The translations under genes and the position numbers were made by a program. 64,000 bases of DNA. It comes from Dechloromonas hankyongensis (lineage in GTDB: Bacteria; Pseudomonadota; Gammaproteobacteria; Burkholderiales; Rhodocyclaceae). The notes under the pieces are model-generated. The model ran no database searches. It saw only the letters and a program-made list of their open reading frames with translations, and had not been told where the DNA came from. Every line of letters starts with the position of its first letter. Within the stretch, counting starts at the first letter, position 1. Shown piece after piece: positions 1 to 10,012 of the stretch. The DNA lies in the NCBI RefSeq assembly GCF_022012295.1, contig NZ_JAKLTN010000002.1:1116001-1180000 (forward strand), written 5' to 3'.

Positions 1-1716
1 GACGGCGGTCGAGGTACCGGACTGGATGGCACCGATCATGCCGGAAATCTCCTGGGTGGACTTGGCAGTACGCTCGGCCAGCTTGCGCACCTCGTCGGCG
101 ACCACCGCGAAGCCGCGCCCGGACTCACCGGCCCGCGCCGCCTCGATGGCCGCGTTGAGGGCAAGCAGATTGGTCTGGTCGGCAATGTCCTTGATGGTAT
201 CGACAATGGCGGAAATCTGCCCCGAGCGTTGGCCCAGCGCCTCGACGGCGGCGGCGGACTGGTTGACGGTCTGGGCGATCGCCTGGATCTCCTCGACCAC
301 GCCGAGCACGATGCGCTCGCCTTCGGCCGCCATGTCGTCCGAGCGGCGGGAAGCGTCCTGAGCCTCCTGGGCATTCTTGGCGATATGGTCGATGCCGACC
401 GTTGTCTGCTCGACGGCCGCTGCCATGCTCGACGCTGAGTCGCTCTGCGCCGAACTGCTGGCGGAAATCTGCTGGCTCGACGACGCCACCTGTTCGGAAG
501 CCACGTTGATGCGCTGGACGTCGCCCAGCACGCCGCCCAGCAAGCTACGGAAGGCAGCCGCCATGTCGTTGAAGTCCTTGCCGGCGGCGTGCAGTTCATC
601 GTAACCGTCGTTGTCGAAATGCACCGTCAGGTCACCATCGGCCAGACGGCGAGCGCCCAGGGAAAAGTTGTTGACGCTGTTGATCACCGAGTAATACGTG
701 CCGATGGCCAGATAGCCGACGAGCAGGGCTACGACAACAGCCAGCCCCATCTGGAAATAGAGCAGGCGCTGGGCCTCGGCCGCCCGCTTCTGCAATTGCT
801 GCTCGAACTGCGGAATCAGGTTTTCGTACATGACCTTGTAGCCGAGATCGATGACCTGGGTGGCCTGCTTGAAATAGTCCTCCGACGCGGTGGCGAATTT
901 TTCGCTGAGGATATCGTCGCGCACCAGGGCAAACAGCTGCTGCGAACCGTCGGCAAATTCCTTGGCCGGCCCGGCGAGCGAGCCCTGCAGTTCCGGCGCG
1001 AAGCGCATGACCTTGTCGAGATTGACGCCCTGGGCATGCAGGGTGGCCGACATCTGTGCCAGTTGCGAGGCGAGGTCGATGCGCATCTGCGGCGCCAGCT
1101 CCTTCTTGGCCAGGACGCCGGTTCCGCGAGCCCGGGTGATGCCCAGCGGTTCGAGCATGGCCGGCATCTTGGTAATGACCGTATCCATGAAATAGTAGGT
1201 ATCCATCGCCGGATCGAGCGTCAGTTCGTACTCGTCAGCCACTTCGACCATGAGCTGCAGCATCTTGGCAATCATCTGCGAGTGCCGCTTGATGTTGTCC
1301 GGCCCTGTCCAGTTCAGGCCCTGCCCACGGATGTCTTCCCAGTCCTGGCGGATCGCCTTCCACAGCGGGGCCTCGCGCAGCTTGGCCGGCAGCGCGGCAT
1401 CGGTCGCGGCGACGGCATCGACGACTTCCTTTTCCTTGGCCGCGCGCTTGTCCTTCATCGCCTCATTGCCGTTGATCACCCCCGAGGACAGGCCGCGGTG
1501 CTGCTGCATGAACTGGGTCGTGCGATTGAGCGGCTTGATGATCTGCAAGCCGTCCAGTTCGTTCTGGGCCGTCTTGATATCCCGGCTCAGCGAGGAAAAG
1601 ACCGAATAGAGCAACACCAGCATGACCACGGTGATGGCCGCCCCGAGCAACAGGAATTTGCTGCTGTAGCGGAGACGGTTCATCAGCGCTACGGCCGGTG
1701 AAAATAGAACTTGCAT
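1..1716 (-). CDS. Methyl-accepting chemotaxis protein with NIT-like periplasmic domain (3' end outside window)
   Basis: A transmembrane chemoreceptor that signals to CheA/CheW. Reading from an ATG at 1716, 572 codons are open to the window edge, so the C-terminus is missing. TM1 is near residues 20-42 and TM2 near 319-341. The periplasmic part between them carries [14 protein letters not shown] at about 71-84, the hallmark seen at the start of NIT (nitrate/nitrite sensing) domains. A HAMP-like linker follows TM2. The cytoplasmic signalling tip is clear near the end ([20 protein letters not shown] and [12 protein letters not shown]). A purine-rich GGGGGGAAGG Shine-Dalgarno precedes the ATG. 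It is transcribed towards the window edge, as is lolD behind it. The ligand is unknown; nitrate or nitrite is suggested only by the NIT resemblance. Confidence 0.9.
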   Translation of the reverse strand, partial: MQVLFSPAVALMNRLRYSSKFLLLGAAITVVMLVLLYSVFSSLSRDIKTAQNELDGLQIIKPLNRTTQFMQQHRGLSSGVINGNEAMKDKRAAKEKEVVDAVAATDAALPAKLREAPLWKAIRQDWEDIRGQGLNWTGPDNIKRHSQMIAKMLQLMVEVADEYELTLDPAMDTYYFMDTVITKMPAMLEPLGITRARGTGVLAKKELAPQMRIDLASQLAQMSATLHAQGVNLDKVMRFAPELQGSLAGPAKEFADGSQQLFALVRDDILSEKFATASEDYFKQATQVIDLGYKVMYENLIPQFEQQLQKRAAEAQRLLYFQMGLAVVVALLVGYLAIGTYYSVINSVNNFSLGARRLADGDLTVHFDNDGYDELHAAGKDFNDMAAAFRSLLGGVLGDVQRINVASEQVASSSQQISASSSAQSDSASSMAAAVEQTTVGIDHIAKNAQEAQDASRRSDDMAAEGERIVLGVVEEIQAIAQTVNQSAAAVEALGQRSGQISAIVDTIKDIADQTNLLALNAAIEAARAGESGRGFAVVADEVRKLAERTAKSTQEISGMIGAIQSGTSTAV

Positions 1717-1794
1717 TTGCCTTCCCCCCACATTGCCCAAACGGACAATTTTATTAAATAGCCCGATTATCAGAAATCGGCCACATGACGTACG

Positions 1795-2472
1795 CTATCC
1801 AGCCAATACGCCGTCATTCAGTTTCAATACCCGGTCCGCCCTTGCCGCCAGTTGCTGATCGTGCGTCACCAGGATCAGACTGGCCTTTTGCAAACGTACC
1901 CGATCGATCAACAAGCCAAATACGATTGATGCCGTATGACTATCCAGATTGCCAGTTGGTTCATCGGCCAGCAGGCAGGACGGATTGCTGACCAAGGCCC
2001 GGGCAATCGCTGCACGCTGGCGCTCCCCCCCGGAAAGCTCGCCCGGCCGATGTTCCAGCCGATGGCCGAGGCCGACCGCCGATAAAATTTCCGCCGCCTG
2101 GGCCAAGGCCGCCGGCCGCGCCTCGCGCCGGATCAGCAAGGGCATGGCGACATTCTCGACCGCCGAGAACTCGGGCAGCAGATGGTGGAACTGATAGACG
2201 AAACCGAGATGCCGGTTGCGCCAGTCGCCGCGCTGTACTTCGTTGAGCGACGAGAAATCGCGCCCCATCAGCGCCACATCACCGGCCGACGGCTTGTCCA
2301 GTCCGCCCAGCAGGTGCAGCAAGGTGCTTTTGCCGGAGCCCGAGGCGCCGACGATGGCGATGGTCTCGCCCGGCTGCACGGTGAGGTGGATACCGGACAG
2401 CACCGGCACTTCCAGACCGCCGCCACGAAACACCTTGCCCAGGCCGCGGGCGATCAGGATAGCTTCACTCAT
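1795..2472 (-). CDS. lolD: Lipoprotein-releasing system ATP-binding protein LolD
   Basis: ATPase of the LolCDE-type ABC transporter, which extracts outer-membrane lipoproteins from the inner membrane and hands them to LolA. The 225-residue protein has a Walker A (GASGSGKST), signature motif (LSGGERQR) and Walker B (CLLADEPTG), then the switch histidine in LVTHDQ, all typical of LolD/MacB ATPases. The start at 2472 ([13 protein letters not shown]) fits the family; an upstream in-frame ATG lies inside the permease gene. It overlaps the end of the permease gene by 8 bases, so the two are translationally coupled. Confidence 0.93.
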   Translation of the reverse strand: MSEAILIARGLGKVFRGGGLEVPVLSGIHLTVQPGETIAIVGASGSGKSTLLHLLGGLDKPSAGDVALMGRDFSSLNEVQRGDWRNRHLGFVYQFHHLLPEFSAVENVAMPLLIRREARPAALAQAAEILSAVGLGHRLEHRPGELSGGERQRAAIARALVSNPSCLLADEPTGNLDSHTASIVFGLLIDRVRLQKASLILVTHDQQLAARADRVLKLNDGVLAG

Positions 2473-3712
2473 AGCGCAGGGCCTCCGCCGGATTGACGCG
2501 CGAGGCCCGCCAACTGGGATACAGCGTCGCCAGCAGGGCGAGGACGAAGGCAATCAGCGTGACGCCCCAGACATCGCCCCACTGCAGGTCGGATGGCAGA
2601 TCGGAAATGTAATAGACCTCCTTGGACAGGAAATGCACACCGAGCAGGCGTTCGATGAACGGCACAACGACATCGATGTTCAAGGCCAGCGCCACACCGC
2701 CGACGACGCCCAGACCAAGACCGATGAAGCCGACCAGCGCTCCCTGGATGACGAAAACTCCCATGATCGACAGCGGCCGGGCGCCCAAGGTGCGCAGGAT
2801 GGCGATATCCGCCTGCTTGTCGGTCACGGCCATGACCAGTGTCGATACCAGATTGAATGCTGCCACCGCGACAATAAGTGACAAAATGATAAACATCATA
2901 TTTTTCTCAATTTGCACCGCGCGGAAGAAATTGGCGTGGCTGCGGGTCCAATCCTGCAGGTACGCATCGGCGTCGATGTACTTGACCAGCTCGCGGGCAA
3001 TGCGCGGCGCCTGGAACAGGTCGTCCACCTTGAGGCGCACGCCGGTTACCCGGTCGTCCATCTGGTACAGCTTCTGCGCATCCTGAAGGTTGATCAGCGC
3101 CAGTCCCGAGTCGTATTCGTACATGCCGACTTCGAAGATGCCGACCACCTTGAAGGATTTCAGGCGCGGCACCACGCCGGCCGGCGTCACCGTGCCCTGC
3201 GGCGCGATCAGCGTGACCTTGTCGCCGGTGAAGACGCGCAGCGAACGCGCCAGATCGGCGCCGAGCACGACGCCGAACTCGCCCGGCCGCAGATCGTCCA
3301 GGCTGCCGCTCTGGATGGTCTTGCGGAAGTCGGCGACCTTGTCCTCCTGGTCGGGCAGGATGCCGCGCACCAGCGTGCCCTTGACACCGCCATCGACGCT
3401 GAACATGCCCTGCGACTGCACGAAGGGGGCGCTGGCCCGCACTTCCGGATGTTTCATCGCCTGCTCGGCGATGGCCGGCCAGCCGGTCAGTTCGCCGTTG
3501 ATGCCGGTGATCTGGATATGCGAGGCGACGCCGAGAATGCGCGTACGCAGCTCCTTCTGGAAGCCGTTCATGACCGACAGAACCACGATCAGCGCGGCGA
3601 CGCCGAGGCCGATGCCAAGCATCGAAATCAGCGAAATGAAGGAAATGAAATGGTTGCGGCGCTTGGCCCGCGTGTAGCGCAGGCCGATCAACAATTCGTA
3701 AGGCAATGCCAT
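2465..3712 (-). CDS. lolC: Lipoprotein-releasing ABC transporter permease, LolC/LolE family
   Basis: Inner-membrane permease of the lipoprotein release machine (415 residues, usual length). An N-terminal membrane helix lies at about 20-50 ([19 protein letters not shown]), followed by a large periplasmic MacB-like domain and three C-terminal helices ([20 protein letters not shown], then near 320-345 and 375-400). The conserved start [22 protein letters not shown] is the LolC/E hallmark. Only one permease gene is seen next to lolD, unlike E. coli, which has both LolC and LolE. Many non-enteric proteobacteria use one LolF-like homodimer, so the symbol is a choice between near-equivalent names. 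Confidence 0.9.
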   Translation of the reverse strand: MALPYELLIGLRYTRAKRRNHFISFISLISMLGIGLGVAALIVVLSVMNGFQKELRTRILGVASHIQITGINGELTGWPAIAEQAMKHPEVRASAPFVQSQGMFSVDGGVKGTLVRGILPDQEDKVADFRKTIQSGSLDDLRPGEFGVVLGADLARSLRVFTGDKVTLIAPQGTVTPAGVVPRLKSFKVVGIFEVGMYEYDSGLALINLQDAQKLYQMDDRVTGVRLKVDDLFQAPRIARELVKYIDADAYLQDWTRSHANFFRAVQIEKNMMFIILSLIVAVAAFNLVSTLVMAVTDKQADIAILRTLGARPLSIMGVFVIQGALVGFIGLGLGVVGGVALALNIDVVVPFIERLLGVHFLSKEVYYISDLPSDLQWGDVWGVTLIAFVLALLATLYPSWRASRVNPAEALRYE

Positions 3713-3757
3713 GCGGATAACACCGGGCGTGAAAAGTCGCTATGGTACACTTTTTGA

Positions 3758-4828
3758 TTGCCCAACCCCCGTCTGCTCCCCGTGCGCCTCACCCTGCTTG
3801 TTCCCGAACTGATCTGGCCCGAACCGAATGACCAACTGACCCTGGGCAAGCTGTCGGCACCGGGTTTCGAATGGCTGGCCGCCCGCGCCACGCTGGAGCG
3901 CCAGCCGAAGCAGGCTTTCGAAAACGTCCTCGCCCGCCACTTCGGCGTTGAAGCCGCACCCTTCGGCGCCCTGCGCCTGCTTGGCGAAGCCGCCGGCCAG
4001 ACGGTCAGCGACGCGGCCCGCGACGGCCACTGGCTGTGCGCCGATCCGGTCCACCTGCGCTTCCACCACGAACGCATCGTGCTGGCCGATGCCGGTGCCT
4101 TCGACCTCGATGACGACGAAGCCCACGCCCTGGCCGGCGCTCTGAACGAAATATTCGCCGATGTCGGGCGCTTCCACGTCGCCACCTCGCGCCGCTGGTA
4201 TCTGCGTCTCAACGAAGCCGTCGAGCATCCGGCCGAAACGCTGTCCACCATGGCCGGGCGACGCATGGATGGCGAACTGTCCGGCAAGGAAACCCGCCTG
4301 ACCCGCTGGCTCAACGAAGTGCAGATGTTCCTGCACGGCCATCCGATCAACGAAAAACGCCAGGCACAAGGCAAGCCGGCCATTAACAGCCTGTGGCTGT
4401 GGGGCAGCGGCGCCCTGCCCACGCTGCAGCCAGCCGCCTGGTCTGCGGTGTCGACCAATAACCCGCTGGCTACCGGGCTGGCCCTGGCTTCGGGCATTCC
4501 GGCCGAAGCGCTGCCGTCCAGCCTGGGCGAACTGCTCGACCATGCCACGGGCGACCGCCAGCTGGTCGTTCTCGACGCCCTGCTGCCGCCCGTACTGTAC
4601 GAGGACGGCGAAGGCTGGAAGAACGCCTGGCAGACCCTGGACCGCGACTGGTTCGCGCCGCTGCAAGGCGCCGCCGGCCGCCGCATCGAAATGCTGACCA
4701 TCGTCGCCCCGACCATCTACGGGCAACTGACCTGGACCCTGCACGGCAAGGACCGCTGGAAATTCTGGCGCCAGAGCCGCCCGCTGGCCGCCCTGGCCAA
4801 GGAACTGGCCGAAGGAGAGACGCCGTGA
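3758..4828 (+). CDS. Conserved hypothetical protein (RpfE-type regulatory protein / phosphoglycerate mutase-annotated family) upstream of recJ
   Basis: A soluble 356-residue protein conserved upstream of recJ in betaproteobacteria. Relatives carry loose labels such as RpfE-type regulatory protein or cofactor-independent phosphoglycerate mutase, and I know of no firm function. Near the N-terminus is LTLLVPELIWPEPNDQ; in the middle is LWLWGSGALP, similar to the metal-site region of alkaline-phosphatase-fold proteins. Start choice is open: TTG at 3758 or GTG at 3782, giving VRLTLLVPELIW, which matches how relatives usually begin. Neither has a strong Shine-Dalgarno. Its stop overlaps the recJ start (GTGA), so the two genes form one translational unit, divergent from lolC. 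Confidence 0.8.
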   Translation: MPNPRLLPVRLTLLVPELIWPEPNDQLTLGKLSAPGFEWLAARATLERQPKQAFENVLARHFGVEAAPFGALRLLGEAAGQTVSDAARDGHWLCADPVHLRFHHERIVLADAGAFDLDDDEAHALAGALNEIFADVGRFHVATSRRWYLRLNEAVEHPAETLSTMAGRRMDGELSGKETRLTRWLNEVQMFLHGHPINEKRQAQGKPAINSLWLWGSGALPTLQPAAWSAVSTNNPLATGLALASGIPAEALPSSLGELLDHATGDRQLVVLDALLPPVLYEDGEGWKNAWQTLDRDWFAPLQGAAGRRIEMLTIVAPTIYGQLTWTLHGKDRWKFWRQSRPLAALAKELAEGETP

Positions 4829-6525
4829 CCCAGATCACCACCCGCAGCGCCGCGCCGCGCGTCGTCTGGCAACTGGAGCAGCAGGGCCTGCACCCGCTGC
4901 TCGCCCGCCTTTACGCCTCGCGCGGCATCAAGGACAAGGCCGAACTCGACTACGAGCTGAAATCCCTGATCCCGCCAGCCGCCCTGACCCACGCCGGCGA
5001 CGCCGCGCAACTGCTGGCCGATGCCATCGAGGCCGAGGCCAAGCTGCTGATCATCGGCGACTACGACTGCGACGGCGCCACCGCCACGGCGGTCGGCATG
5101 CGCGCCCTGAAGGCGCTCGGCGCCGATGTCGATTTCCTGCTCCCCGACCGCTTCAAGCTCGGCTACGGCCTGTCGCCAGAAATCGTCGATGTCGCCGCCG
5201 AGCAGTCGCCGGACCTGATCATCACCGTCGACAACGGCATCGCCAGCCTGGAGGGCGTCGCCCGTGCCCAGCAGCACGGCATCGCCACGCTGATCACCGA
5301 CCACCACCTGCCGGGCGACACGCTGCCCGACGCCGAGTGCATCGTGAATCCCAACCAGCCCGGCTGCGACTTCCCGTCCAAGTGCATCGCTGGCGTCGGC
5401 GTCATGTTCTACGTCATGCTCGCCCTGCGCGCCGAACTGCGCGAACGCGGCTGGTTTTCACCCAACGGCGGCGAACGCCCGGAACCGAATTTCGCCAACC
5501 TGCTCGACCTCGTCGCCCTGGGCACCGTCGCCGACGTGGTCAAGCTCGACCGCAACAACCGCATCTTGGTCAGCCAAGGCCTGAAGCGCATGCGCGCCAG
5601 CCAGATGCAGGCCGGCATCGCCGCCCTGTTCAAGGCCGCCGGCCGCGATCCGAAGCGCGCCACCGCCTTCGATCTCGGTTTCCTGCTCGGCCCCCGGCTG
5701 AACGCCGCCGGCCGCCTGGCCGACATGCGCCTCGGCGTCGAATGCCTGCTCACCGACGACCCGGCCCGCGCCCTGAACATCGCCCAGCAACTCGACAATT
5801 TCAACCGCGAACGCCGCGAAATCGAGGCCGGCATGCAGGAACAGGCCCTGCACCTGCTCGAATCGATGGCCCTCGACGATGCCGCCGCCGGCATCGCGCT
5901 GTTCGACGAAGGCTGGCATGAAGGCGTGGTCGGCATCCTCGCCTCGCGCATCAAGGACAAGCTGCATCGTCCGGTGTTCGCCTTCGCACCCGGTGAAGGC
6001 GGCATCATCAAGGGTTCCGGCCGTTCCATCCCCGGCCTGCATCTGCGCGATGCACTGGACCTCGTCGCCAAGCGCCAGCCCGGCCTGCTGGTGCGCTTCG
6101 GCGGCCATGCCATGGCCGCCGGCGCCACCCTGCGCGAAGGCGATTTCGAACGCTTCAGTCAGACCTTCGCCGAAGTCGCCCGCGAACTGCTCGACCCGGC
6201 CGACCTGACCCGCACGCTGGAAACCGACGGCAACCTGGAAGGCGGCTACCTATCACTGGAAGCCGCCCGCCTGCTGGAAAACGAGATCTGGGGCCAGGGC
6301 TTTCCGGCCCCGCTGTTCGTCGATGAATTCGATGTCGAACAGCAGCGCATCCTCAAGGAAAAACACCTCAAGCTGCGCCTGCGCAAAGGCAACAGCCGAA
6401 TCGACGCCATCCAGTTCAATTTCAGCACCCAGCCCGGCGGCCGCACCCGCCTTGCCTACCGGCTGGCGATCAACGAATACATGGGCGTCGAAAGCCCGCA
6501 GTTGATGGTCGAGTATCTGGAATAA
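4825..6525 (+). CDS. recJ: Single-stranded-DNA-specific exonuclease RecJ
   Basis: 5'-3' single-strand DNA exonuclease acting in RecF-pathway recombination, mismatch repair and base-excision repair. The 566-residue length is normal. DHH phosphoesterase motifs are intact: GDYDCDGATAT at about 78-88, VDNGIAS, and the DHH triad in ITDHHLPGD at 159-161. The DHHA1 motif GGHAMAAGATL lies near 428. An OB-fold C-terminus follows. It starts at a GTG overlapping the previous stop, with GAAGGAGAG just upstream. In most betaproteobacteria and in E. coli, prfB follows recJ directly; here about 19.7 kb of other DNA intervenes. Confidence 0.95.
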   Translation: MTQITTRSAAPRVVWQLEQQGLHPLLARLYASRGIKDKAELDYELKSLIPPAALTHAGDAAQLLADAIEAEAKLLIIGDYDCDGATATAVGMRALKALGADVDFLLPDRFKLGYGLSPEIVDVAAEQSPDLIITVDNGIASLEGVARAQQHGIATLITDHHLPGDTLPDAECIVNPNQPGCDFPSKCIAGVGVMFYVMLALRAELRERGWFSPNGGERPEPNFANLLDLVALGTVADVVKLDRNNRILVSQGLKRMRASQMQAGIAALFKAAGRDPKRATAFDLGFLLGPRLNAAGRLADMRLGVECLLTDDPARALNIAQQLDNFNRERREIEAGMQEQALHLLESMALDDAAAGIALFDEGWHEGVVGILASRIKDKLHRPVFAFAPGEGGIIKGSGRSIPGLHLRDALDLVAKRQPGLLVRFGGHAMAAGATLREGDFERFSQTFAEVARELLDPADLTRTLETDGNLEGGYLSLEAARLLENEIWGQGFPAPLFVDEFDVEQQRILKEKHLKLRLRKGNSRIDAIQFNFSTQPGGRTRLAYRLAINEYMGVESPQLMVEYLE

Positions 6526-6858
6526 AACCTGCCCGAAAAATGGCCGACCAAGTAATTGTTTTAATCGAAGTGCGCTGCCCGCTGCGGACTGATGAGATCT
6601 TTATTTTCGATTACAGCTTAGGTAGCTTTAATCATGCAGTCGTATTGATTGCCTGACAGCCCGGATTTCGGCCATTGCTGACCTTGGTTCTCCGGTCATA
6701 ATCGGGCGGCAATGCGCCGGTTACCTACCGTTCAGCCGCTAATGGTGAGCAACCTCCGCTTTCGCCGTCAGCGTAGGACAGGGCCGGTCCCAAGGCGGAA
6801 CTAGCTTCCGTGGAAGCAGACGTTCACCATTTAAACATGGGCGAATTGTTGGGTGGCG
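6526..6858. other. Gene-free junction after recJ, left edge of the insertion
   Basis: No convincing ORF. Composition is visibly less GC-rich than recJ. Near 6730-6830 are degenerate runs of the type found repeatedly up to 21.7 kb (paired CGCTT / AAGCGGA-like words and GACGTTC). This is the natural left boundary of the insertion. No clear direct repeat or attachment site was recognised, and no good terminator was seen directly behind recJ. Confidence 0.5.
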
Positions 6859-7410
6859 CTATCTTCCTACCTCATATCGCAATTCAACCATGCCAACTCC
6901 CATCTGGCGAACTGAAAAAAGACGCAAGGTTGGACTCATGACCCGACGGGGAAAGACTTGCTTGCCTCGGCCCAAGGTAACGGAGCCAATTTGGATGATG
7001 AGTTCATCAAGAAGTCCTGCATCATAAAACTGCCCAGCCAAGTCTCCGCCTCCCACAATCCAGATATTCTTTGCCCCGGCTGCAACGCACATCTCTTTGT
7101 AAACCGCGCGCACATCGCCTTTTACAAACCTGACGTCTGAACTTTCAATTAGCGGGAGTTGGCGAGTGGCAAAAACCCAGACAGGCTGCTTGTACGGCCA
7201 ACACGAGCCGGTCTCTGCTGCAACTTTATCGGCATTTCGGACCATCCATTCATAGGTGGACGCCCCCATTGCCAGCGCACCGACCTCAGCAATGAAATTT
7301 GGATAACTGGATTCATTCAGGTCTCCCAGCGGAAAAAGCCACTCCAACGAGTCGTCCTCGGTGGCAATAAATCCATCAATACTTGACGCGGTGTAATACT
7401 GTGTTTTCAT
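6859..7410 (-). CDS. Dihydrofolate reductase family protein (RibD C-terminal domain type)
   Basis: A small cytosolic reductase-fold protein of 183 residues, the family often annotated as YwjB/YyaP-like. The N-terminus YYTASSIDGFIA is the family signature (strand plus SxDG/FIA). MGASTYEWM and the NADPH-binding region IWIVGGGDLAGQF follow, ending in the LxxLDE(L/I) helix and GRGKQVFP. ATG 7410 gives the usual start; a TTG 21 bases upstream is also open. GGGAGA lies 14 bases ahead of the ATG, a slightly long spacing. It stands alone among repeat DNA, as expected of a recently acquired gene. Substrate unknown; it is not a proven folate enzyme. Confidence 0.85.
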   Translation of the reverse strand: MKTQYYTASSIDGFIATEDDSLEWLFPLGDLNESSYPNFIAEVGALAMGASTYEWMVRNADKVAAETGSCWPYKQPVWVFATRQLPLIESSDVRFVKGDVRAVYKEMCVAAGAKNIWIVGGGDLAGQFYDAGLLDELIIQIGSVTLGRGKQVFPRRVMSPTLRLFSVRQMGVGMVELRYEVGR

Positions 7411-7579
7411 GATTTTGGTTACGTCTCCCAAAAGATTACGACCGCCTGACAGCGGAGTTGAGCTGCGCCACGCCCCGGTTCCTTCATCAAAATTTACTAC
7501 ATGTGCGAGAGTCTTATGAGGCAGACGGGGAGGAAAACCAACTGCCTTCTGTGAAGCGTAATTCTGAGAAACCGGTTAT

Positions 7580-7666
7580 GGCCTACTTCAGACTTATACG
7601 GTTTCTTCTAAAGAGCGAGACCGTGCAAATGGCGGCTTCTCAAAATTCGGCTGGCGGCCGACGACA
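7580..7666 (-). repeat. Island repeat Rep1, diverged copy a
   Basis: The reverse complement aligns along its whole length with the copies at 10790, 14724 and 20137. Shared words are GGCCG-CAG, TTTTGAGAAGC-GCCATT-GC and GGTCTCGCTCTT against GGCCTCGCGCTT. By eye roughly two thirds of positions match. It is the only copy in this orientation. Confidence 0.5.
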
Positions 7667-7835
7667 CAAAAGCGACATTCATTATTTTGGTAGCTCTGCG
7701 GCAAGTTTCTGCGCGGAGCAGTCGTACATGGCTGAAGTGGCAGAGAACTTCTCGGCCTGTACCCTCTTTCTTTGGGGATGTTCTGAGTGACTGCTCTTTA
7801 CTCAAACATTCGGACACGACCCGCCCTGCTTCTAA

Positions 7836-7863
7836 GAAAAAAAACCCGCCGGTGGCGGGTTAA
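7836..7863 (-). terminator. Rho-independent terminator of the SDR gene
   Basis: Read on the minus strand, AACCCGCC-ACC-GGCGGGTT forms an 8-bp perfect stem with a 3-base loop followed by a run of eight T, starting 23 bases after the SDR stop codon. Confidence 0.85.
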
Positions 7864-7885
7864 ATCAGGGAAGCTACTGCGCAGG

Positions 7886-8638
7886 TCACCCAACGGTATA
7901 ACCGCCATCCACGACGATTTCCTGGCCATAGATGTTTTTGGCAGCATCCGAAGCCAGGAATACCGAGAGATCGGCGATATCTTCTGGCTGGCCGAAGGTC
8001 CCTGGCATGAGCCTCGAAGTGATCTTTTCCGCAACGGCACCGAGTATCTCAGGCGGCAGTCCGACCGTTCCCCACAGCGGAGTCCCTATTGGCCCCGGCG
8101 CGATTGAGTTCACACGGATGCCCTGGGGGGCAAGTTCAGCAGCTAAAGTTTGGGACAAGGACTTCAGGGCGGCTTTGCTTGCGCTGTAAATCGCCAACCC
8201 AGGGAAGCCTACCTGAGTAAGGAAGGTCGTAATGAACTGAATTGATCCGCCTTTGTGGATATGGGGCATGAACAGGCGGGCAGTTTCCGCCGCGCCGAAG
8301 AGGTTGACTGAAAACTGGGTATTGAAGGCTTCGGCAGTGCTTTCCCCAAAAGACACAACACGAGCAATCCCGGCGTTCGGAACGACGATATCGACGCCGC
8401 CAAAGGCCTTGAGAGTTTCCTCAACCAAGTGTTGCAGGTCTTCCTGCCGGGTTACGTCGCCAGCCACAGCTTTGACCTGCCCGGGATAGACTGCCTCCAG
8501 TTCCTTCAGTGCGGCGAGGTTGCGGGCAAACGCTACGACTTTGGCACCTTCTCCGACATATTTCTCAACGATAGATTTTCCGATCCCGCTACTGGCACCA
8601 GTGACTACCGCAACCTTGCCATCAAGCTTCTTCACCAT
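7886..8638 (-). CDS. SDR family NAD(P)-dependent oxidoreductase
   Basis: A classical short-chain dehydrogenase/reductase of 250 residues. It has the Rossmann glycine motif TGASSGIG (about 14-21), the NAG motif in VVPNAGIARV, catalytic Tyr-Lys in YSASKAALKS with Ser upstream, the PG motif in SIAPGPIGTPLW, and the C-terminal SDAAKNIYGQEIVVDGGY typical of the FabG-like branch. An AGGAG lies ten bases ahead of the ATG. A hairpin terminator follows, so it is monocistronic. Substrate is unknown. It sits alone among repeats, consistent with horizontal acquisition. Confidence 0.9.
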   Translation of the reverse strand: MVKKLDGKVAVVTGASSGIGKSIVEKYVGEGAKVVAFARNLAALKELEAVYPGQVKAVAGDVTRQEDLQHLVEETLKAFGGVDIVVPNAGIARVVSFGESTAEAFNTQFSVNLFGAAETARLFMPHIHKGGSIQFITTFLTQVGFPGLAIYSASKAALKSLSQTLAAELAPQGIRVNSIAPGPIGTPLWGTVGLPPEILGAVAEKITSRLMPGTFGQPEDIADLSVFLASDAAKNIYGQEIVVDGGYTVG

Positions 8639-8962
8639 ACCTTGCTCCTAAAGATATCCCGGTTCCGAGATTAGAAATAAGAATGGTGGCAATGAAAATA
8701 GTTCTCGTTGATGCCTATCAAAAAGTCCTAGTGCTGGCCTGACATCACCAGCCGGAGGCTTGTAAGTCCTTAGCCGAATTGCTGCAGCAATCTTCCAGGC
8801 GTCGCAGCTTCCAGATTCGAAAGCAGCTCTTCACTAGCCGTCAAATCGCCAAGTTTGAATGTCCCTTCCTGGCCGAATCACCCCCTTCGTGACCTGACCC
8901 GAAACCTGCCGGTCGAGGTTTGGCAGCACAATCTGACTCCCTTCAACAACAAAGGAGTCTGC
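8639..8962. other. Gene-free stretch upstream of recombinase remnant A
   Basis: No supported ORF. The last 65 or so bases (about 8897-8962) resemble the leader of recombinase copy B at 19168-19232: GAAACCTG, TTTGGCAG-ACAATC, CAACA-CAAAGGAGTCTG. The duplicated unit therefore included the promoter-proximal region of the recombinase. Confidence 0.5.
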
Positions 8963-9502
8963 CATGGAAGCCTCACAACGCCGGGAAGCCTGGAACAGGG
9001 AAAAATTGGTCGGCCAGAAGCCTACGCTGAAACCTAACATCTGGGCTATTCGAATCCATCTGTAGAACGCCCATCAGGTCCGGGACTTGGCCATGGAGGC
9101 CAAGTATTGCCGCGAGCCATGGTCATCCAGCGCAAAACGCAGCGGCCGGTGCAGTCCGAACTGACCGAGCCGACCCGGACAGGCGTGGCCGCGTGGATCG
9201 CGAAGGCCACTCTCAAACCGGAGCAGTATCTCGTTCCCAGTCGCGTGGCTAGCGCCCCGCATGTTTCGACTCGGCAATACGCCAGGAGTGTGCATCAGTG
9301 GGTGGCAGCCGCTGGCCTGGACACCAGCACCTACGGGACGCACTCAGTGCACCGAACGAAGGCCACGCTGATTTACAAGCGCACGAAGAACCTGAGAGCA
9401 GTCCAGTTGCTGCTCGGCCATACCAAGCTGGAAAGCACCGTGCGATATCTAGGAATCGAAGTCGATGATGCGCTCGAAATTTCTGAGCAGACGGAGATAT
9501 AG
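8963..9502 (+). pseudogene. Small tyrosine recombinase, degraded copy A
   Basis: Remnant of a small (about 205-residue) solitary tyrosine recombinase, matching the copy at 18553-19167 in inverted orientation. The reading frame begins MEASQRREAWNREKLVGQKP. It is broken by an in-frame TAG where copy B has CAG (LQNAHQVRDLA), and then by a deletion of about 26 codons that removes the first catalytic arginine region (SKLRGCDL). From about 9101 the C-terminal part is open to 9502 (131 codons from TTG 9107). It retains the K (QRKTQRP), LLGH and VRYLG motifs, but the HxxR box reads HSVH, losing the second arginine. It cannot encode an active enzyme. Confidence 0.85.
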
Positions 9503-9730
9503 CTCCATGATCAACGGTCGCACGCAACGGATGCGTACTGCCGGCCAACTGCGGACATAACGACTGTGAAAAGTCGACAGGCTCGAACGGCAAGCAACTG
9601 ATCACTGACCCGCCACCAATCGCTTTATTCATCAGTTTATTGTTCGGCCACTATGGTCATTGGTAGTAGCTGATTGAACGGCAGCAATAAGTTATTTCAT
9701 CTTCAGGGGTGGCGGCATCTTCCATGCTCG

Positions 9731-10012
9731 TTAGAGCAAGGACATCTCCCGATAACGCTGCAATGCCAGGCGCGCCAGGTAAGGCGTTATCGTGTTGCTC
9801 GCTTGGGCTGAAACGTTGGCTTCCCCGGAGGGCGGCGGCGCCATTGTCGCGAGACTATTTTTGAGATGCACCAGCACCTTGTTGTGCACGTTCGGGTCGC
9901 TAAGGTCAATATTCAACTGCCTGGCTAGGCCCGCTAGCCGTTCGTCGGTGAGGAGGCTCGCCAGGCTGCTCCGGATGTCAGGAGCAGCTGGCGGCGGAAC
10001 GTCAGCCACCAT
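9731..10012 (-). CDS. Hypothetical protein, second gene of a two-gene unit
   Basis: A 93-residue protein I do not recognise. It begins MVADVPPPAAPDIRSSL and contains a charged helical middle (LLTDERLAGLARQLNIDLSD, HNKVLVHLKNSL) and a C-terminal helix (YLARLALQRYREMSLL). It has no signal peptide or membrane segment. Its ATG lies inside the last codons of the upstream gene (11-base overlap in another frame), so it is probably translationally coupled to it. The pair lies inside the island between the two recombinase copies. Confidence 0.6.
   Translation of the reverse strand: MVADVPPPAAPDIRSSLASLLTDERLAGLARQLNIDLSDPNVHNKVLVHLKNSLATMAPPPSGEANVSAQASNTITPYLARLALQRYREMSLL

Larger units (their letters stand above)
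7432..7879. other. Gene-free stretch between two minus-strand accessory genes
   Basis: It contains a diverged minus-strand copy of the island repeat (7580-7666) and the terminator of the SDR gene (7836-7863). A 110-codon open frame on the plus strand (7458-7790) has no family resemblance and runs through the repeat, so I do not call it a gene. Confidence 0.5.

Noticed and set aside
7458-7790. 110-codon ORF on the plus strand
   Set aside because: Runs through the diverged Rep1 copy; atypical amino-acid text, no ribosome site and no family resemblance.
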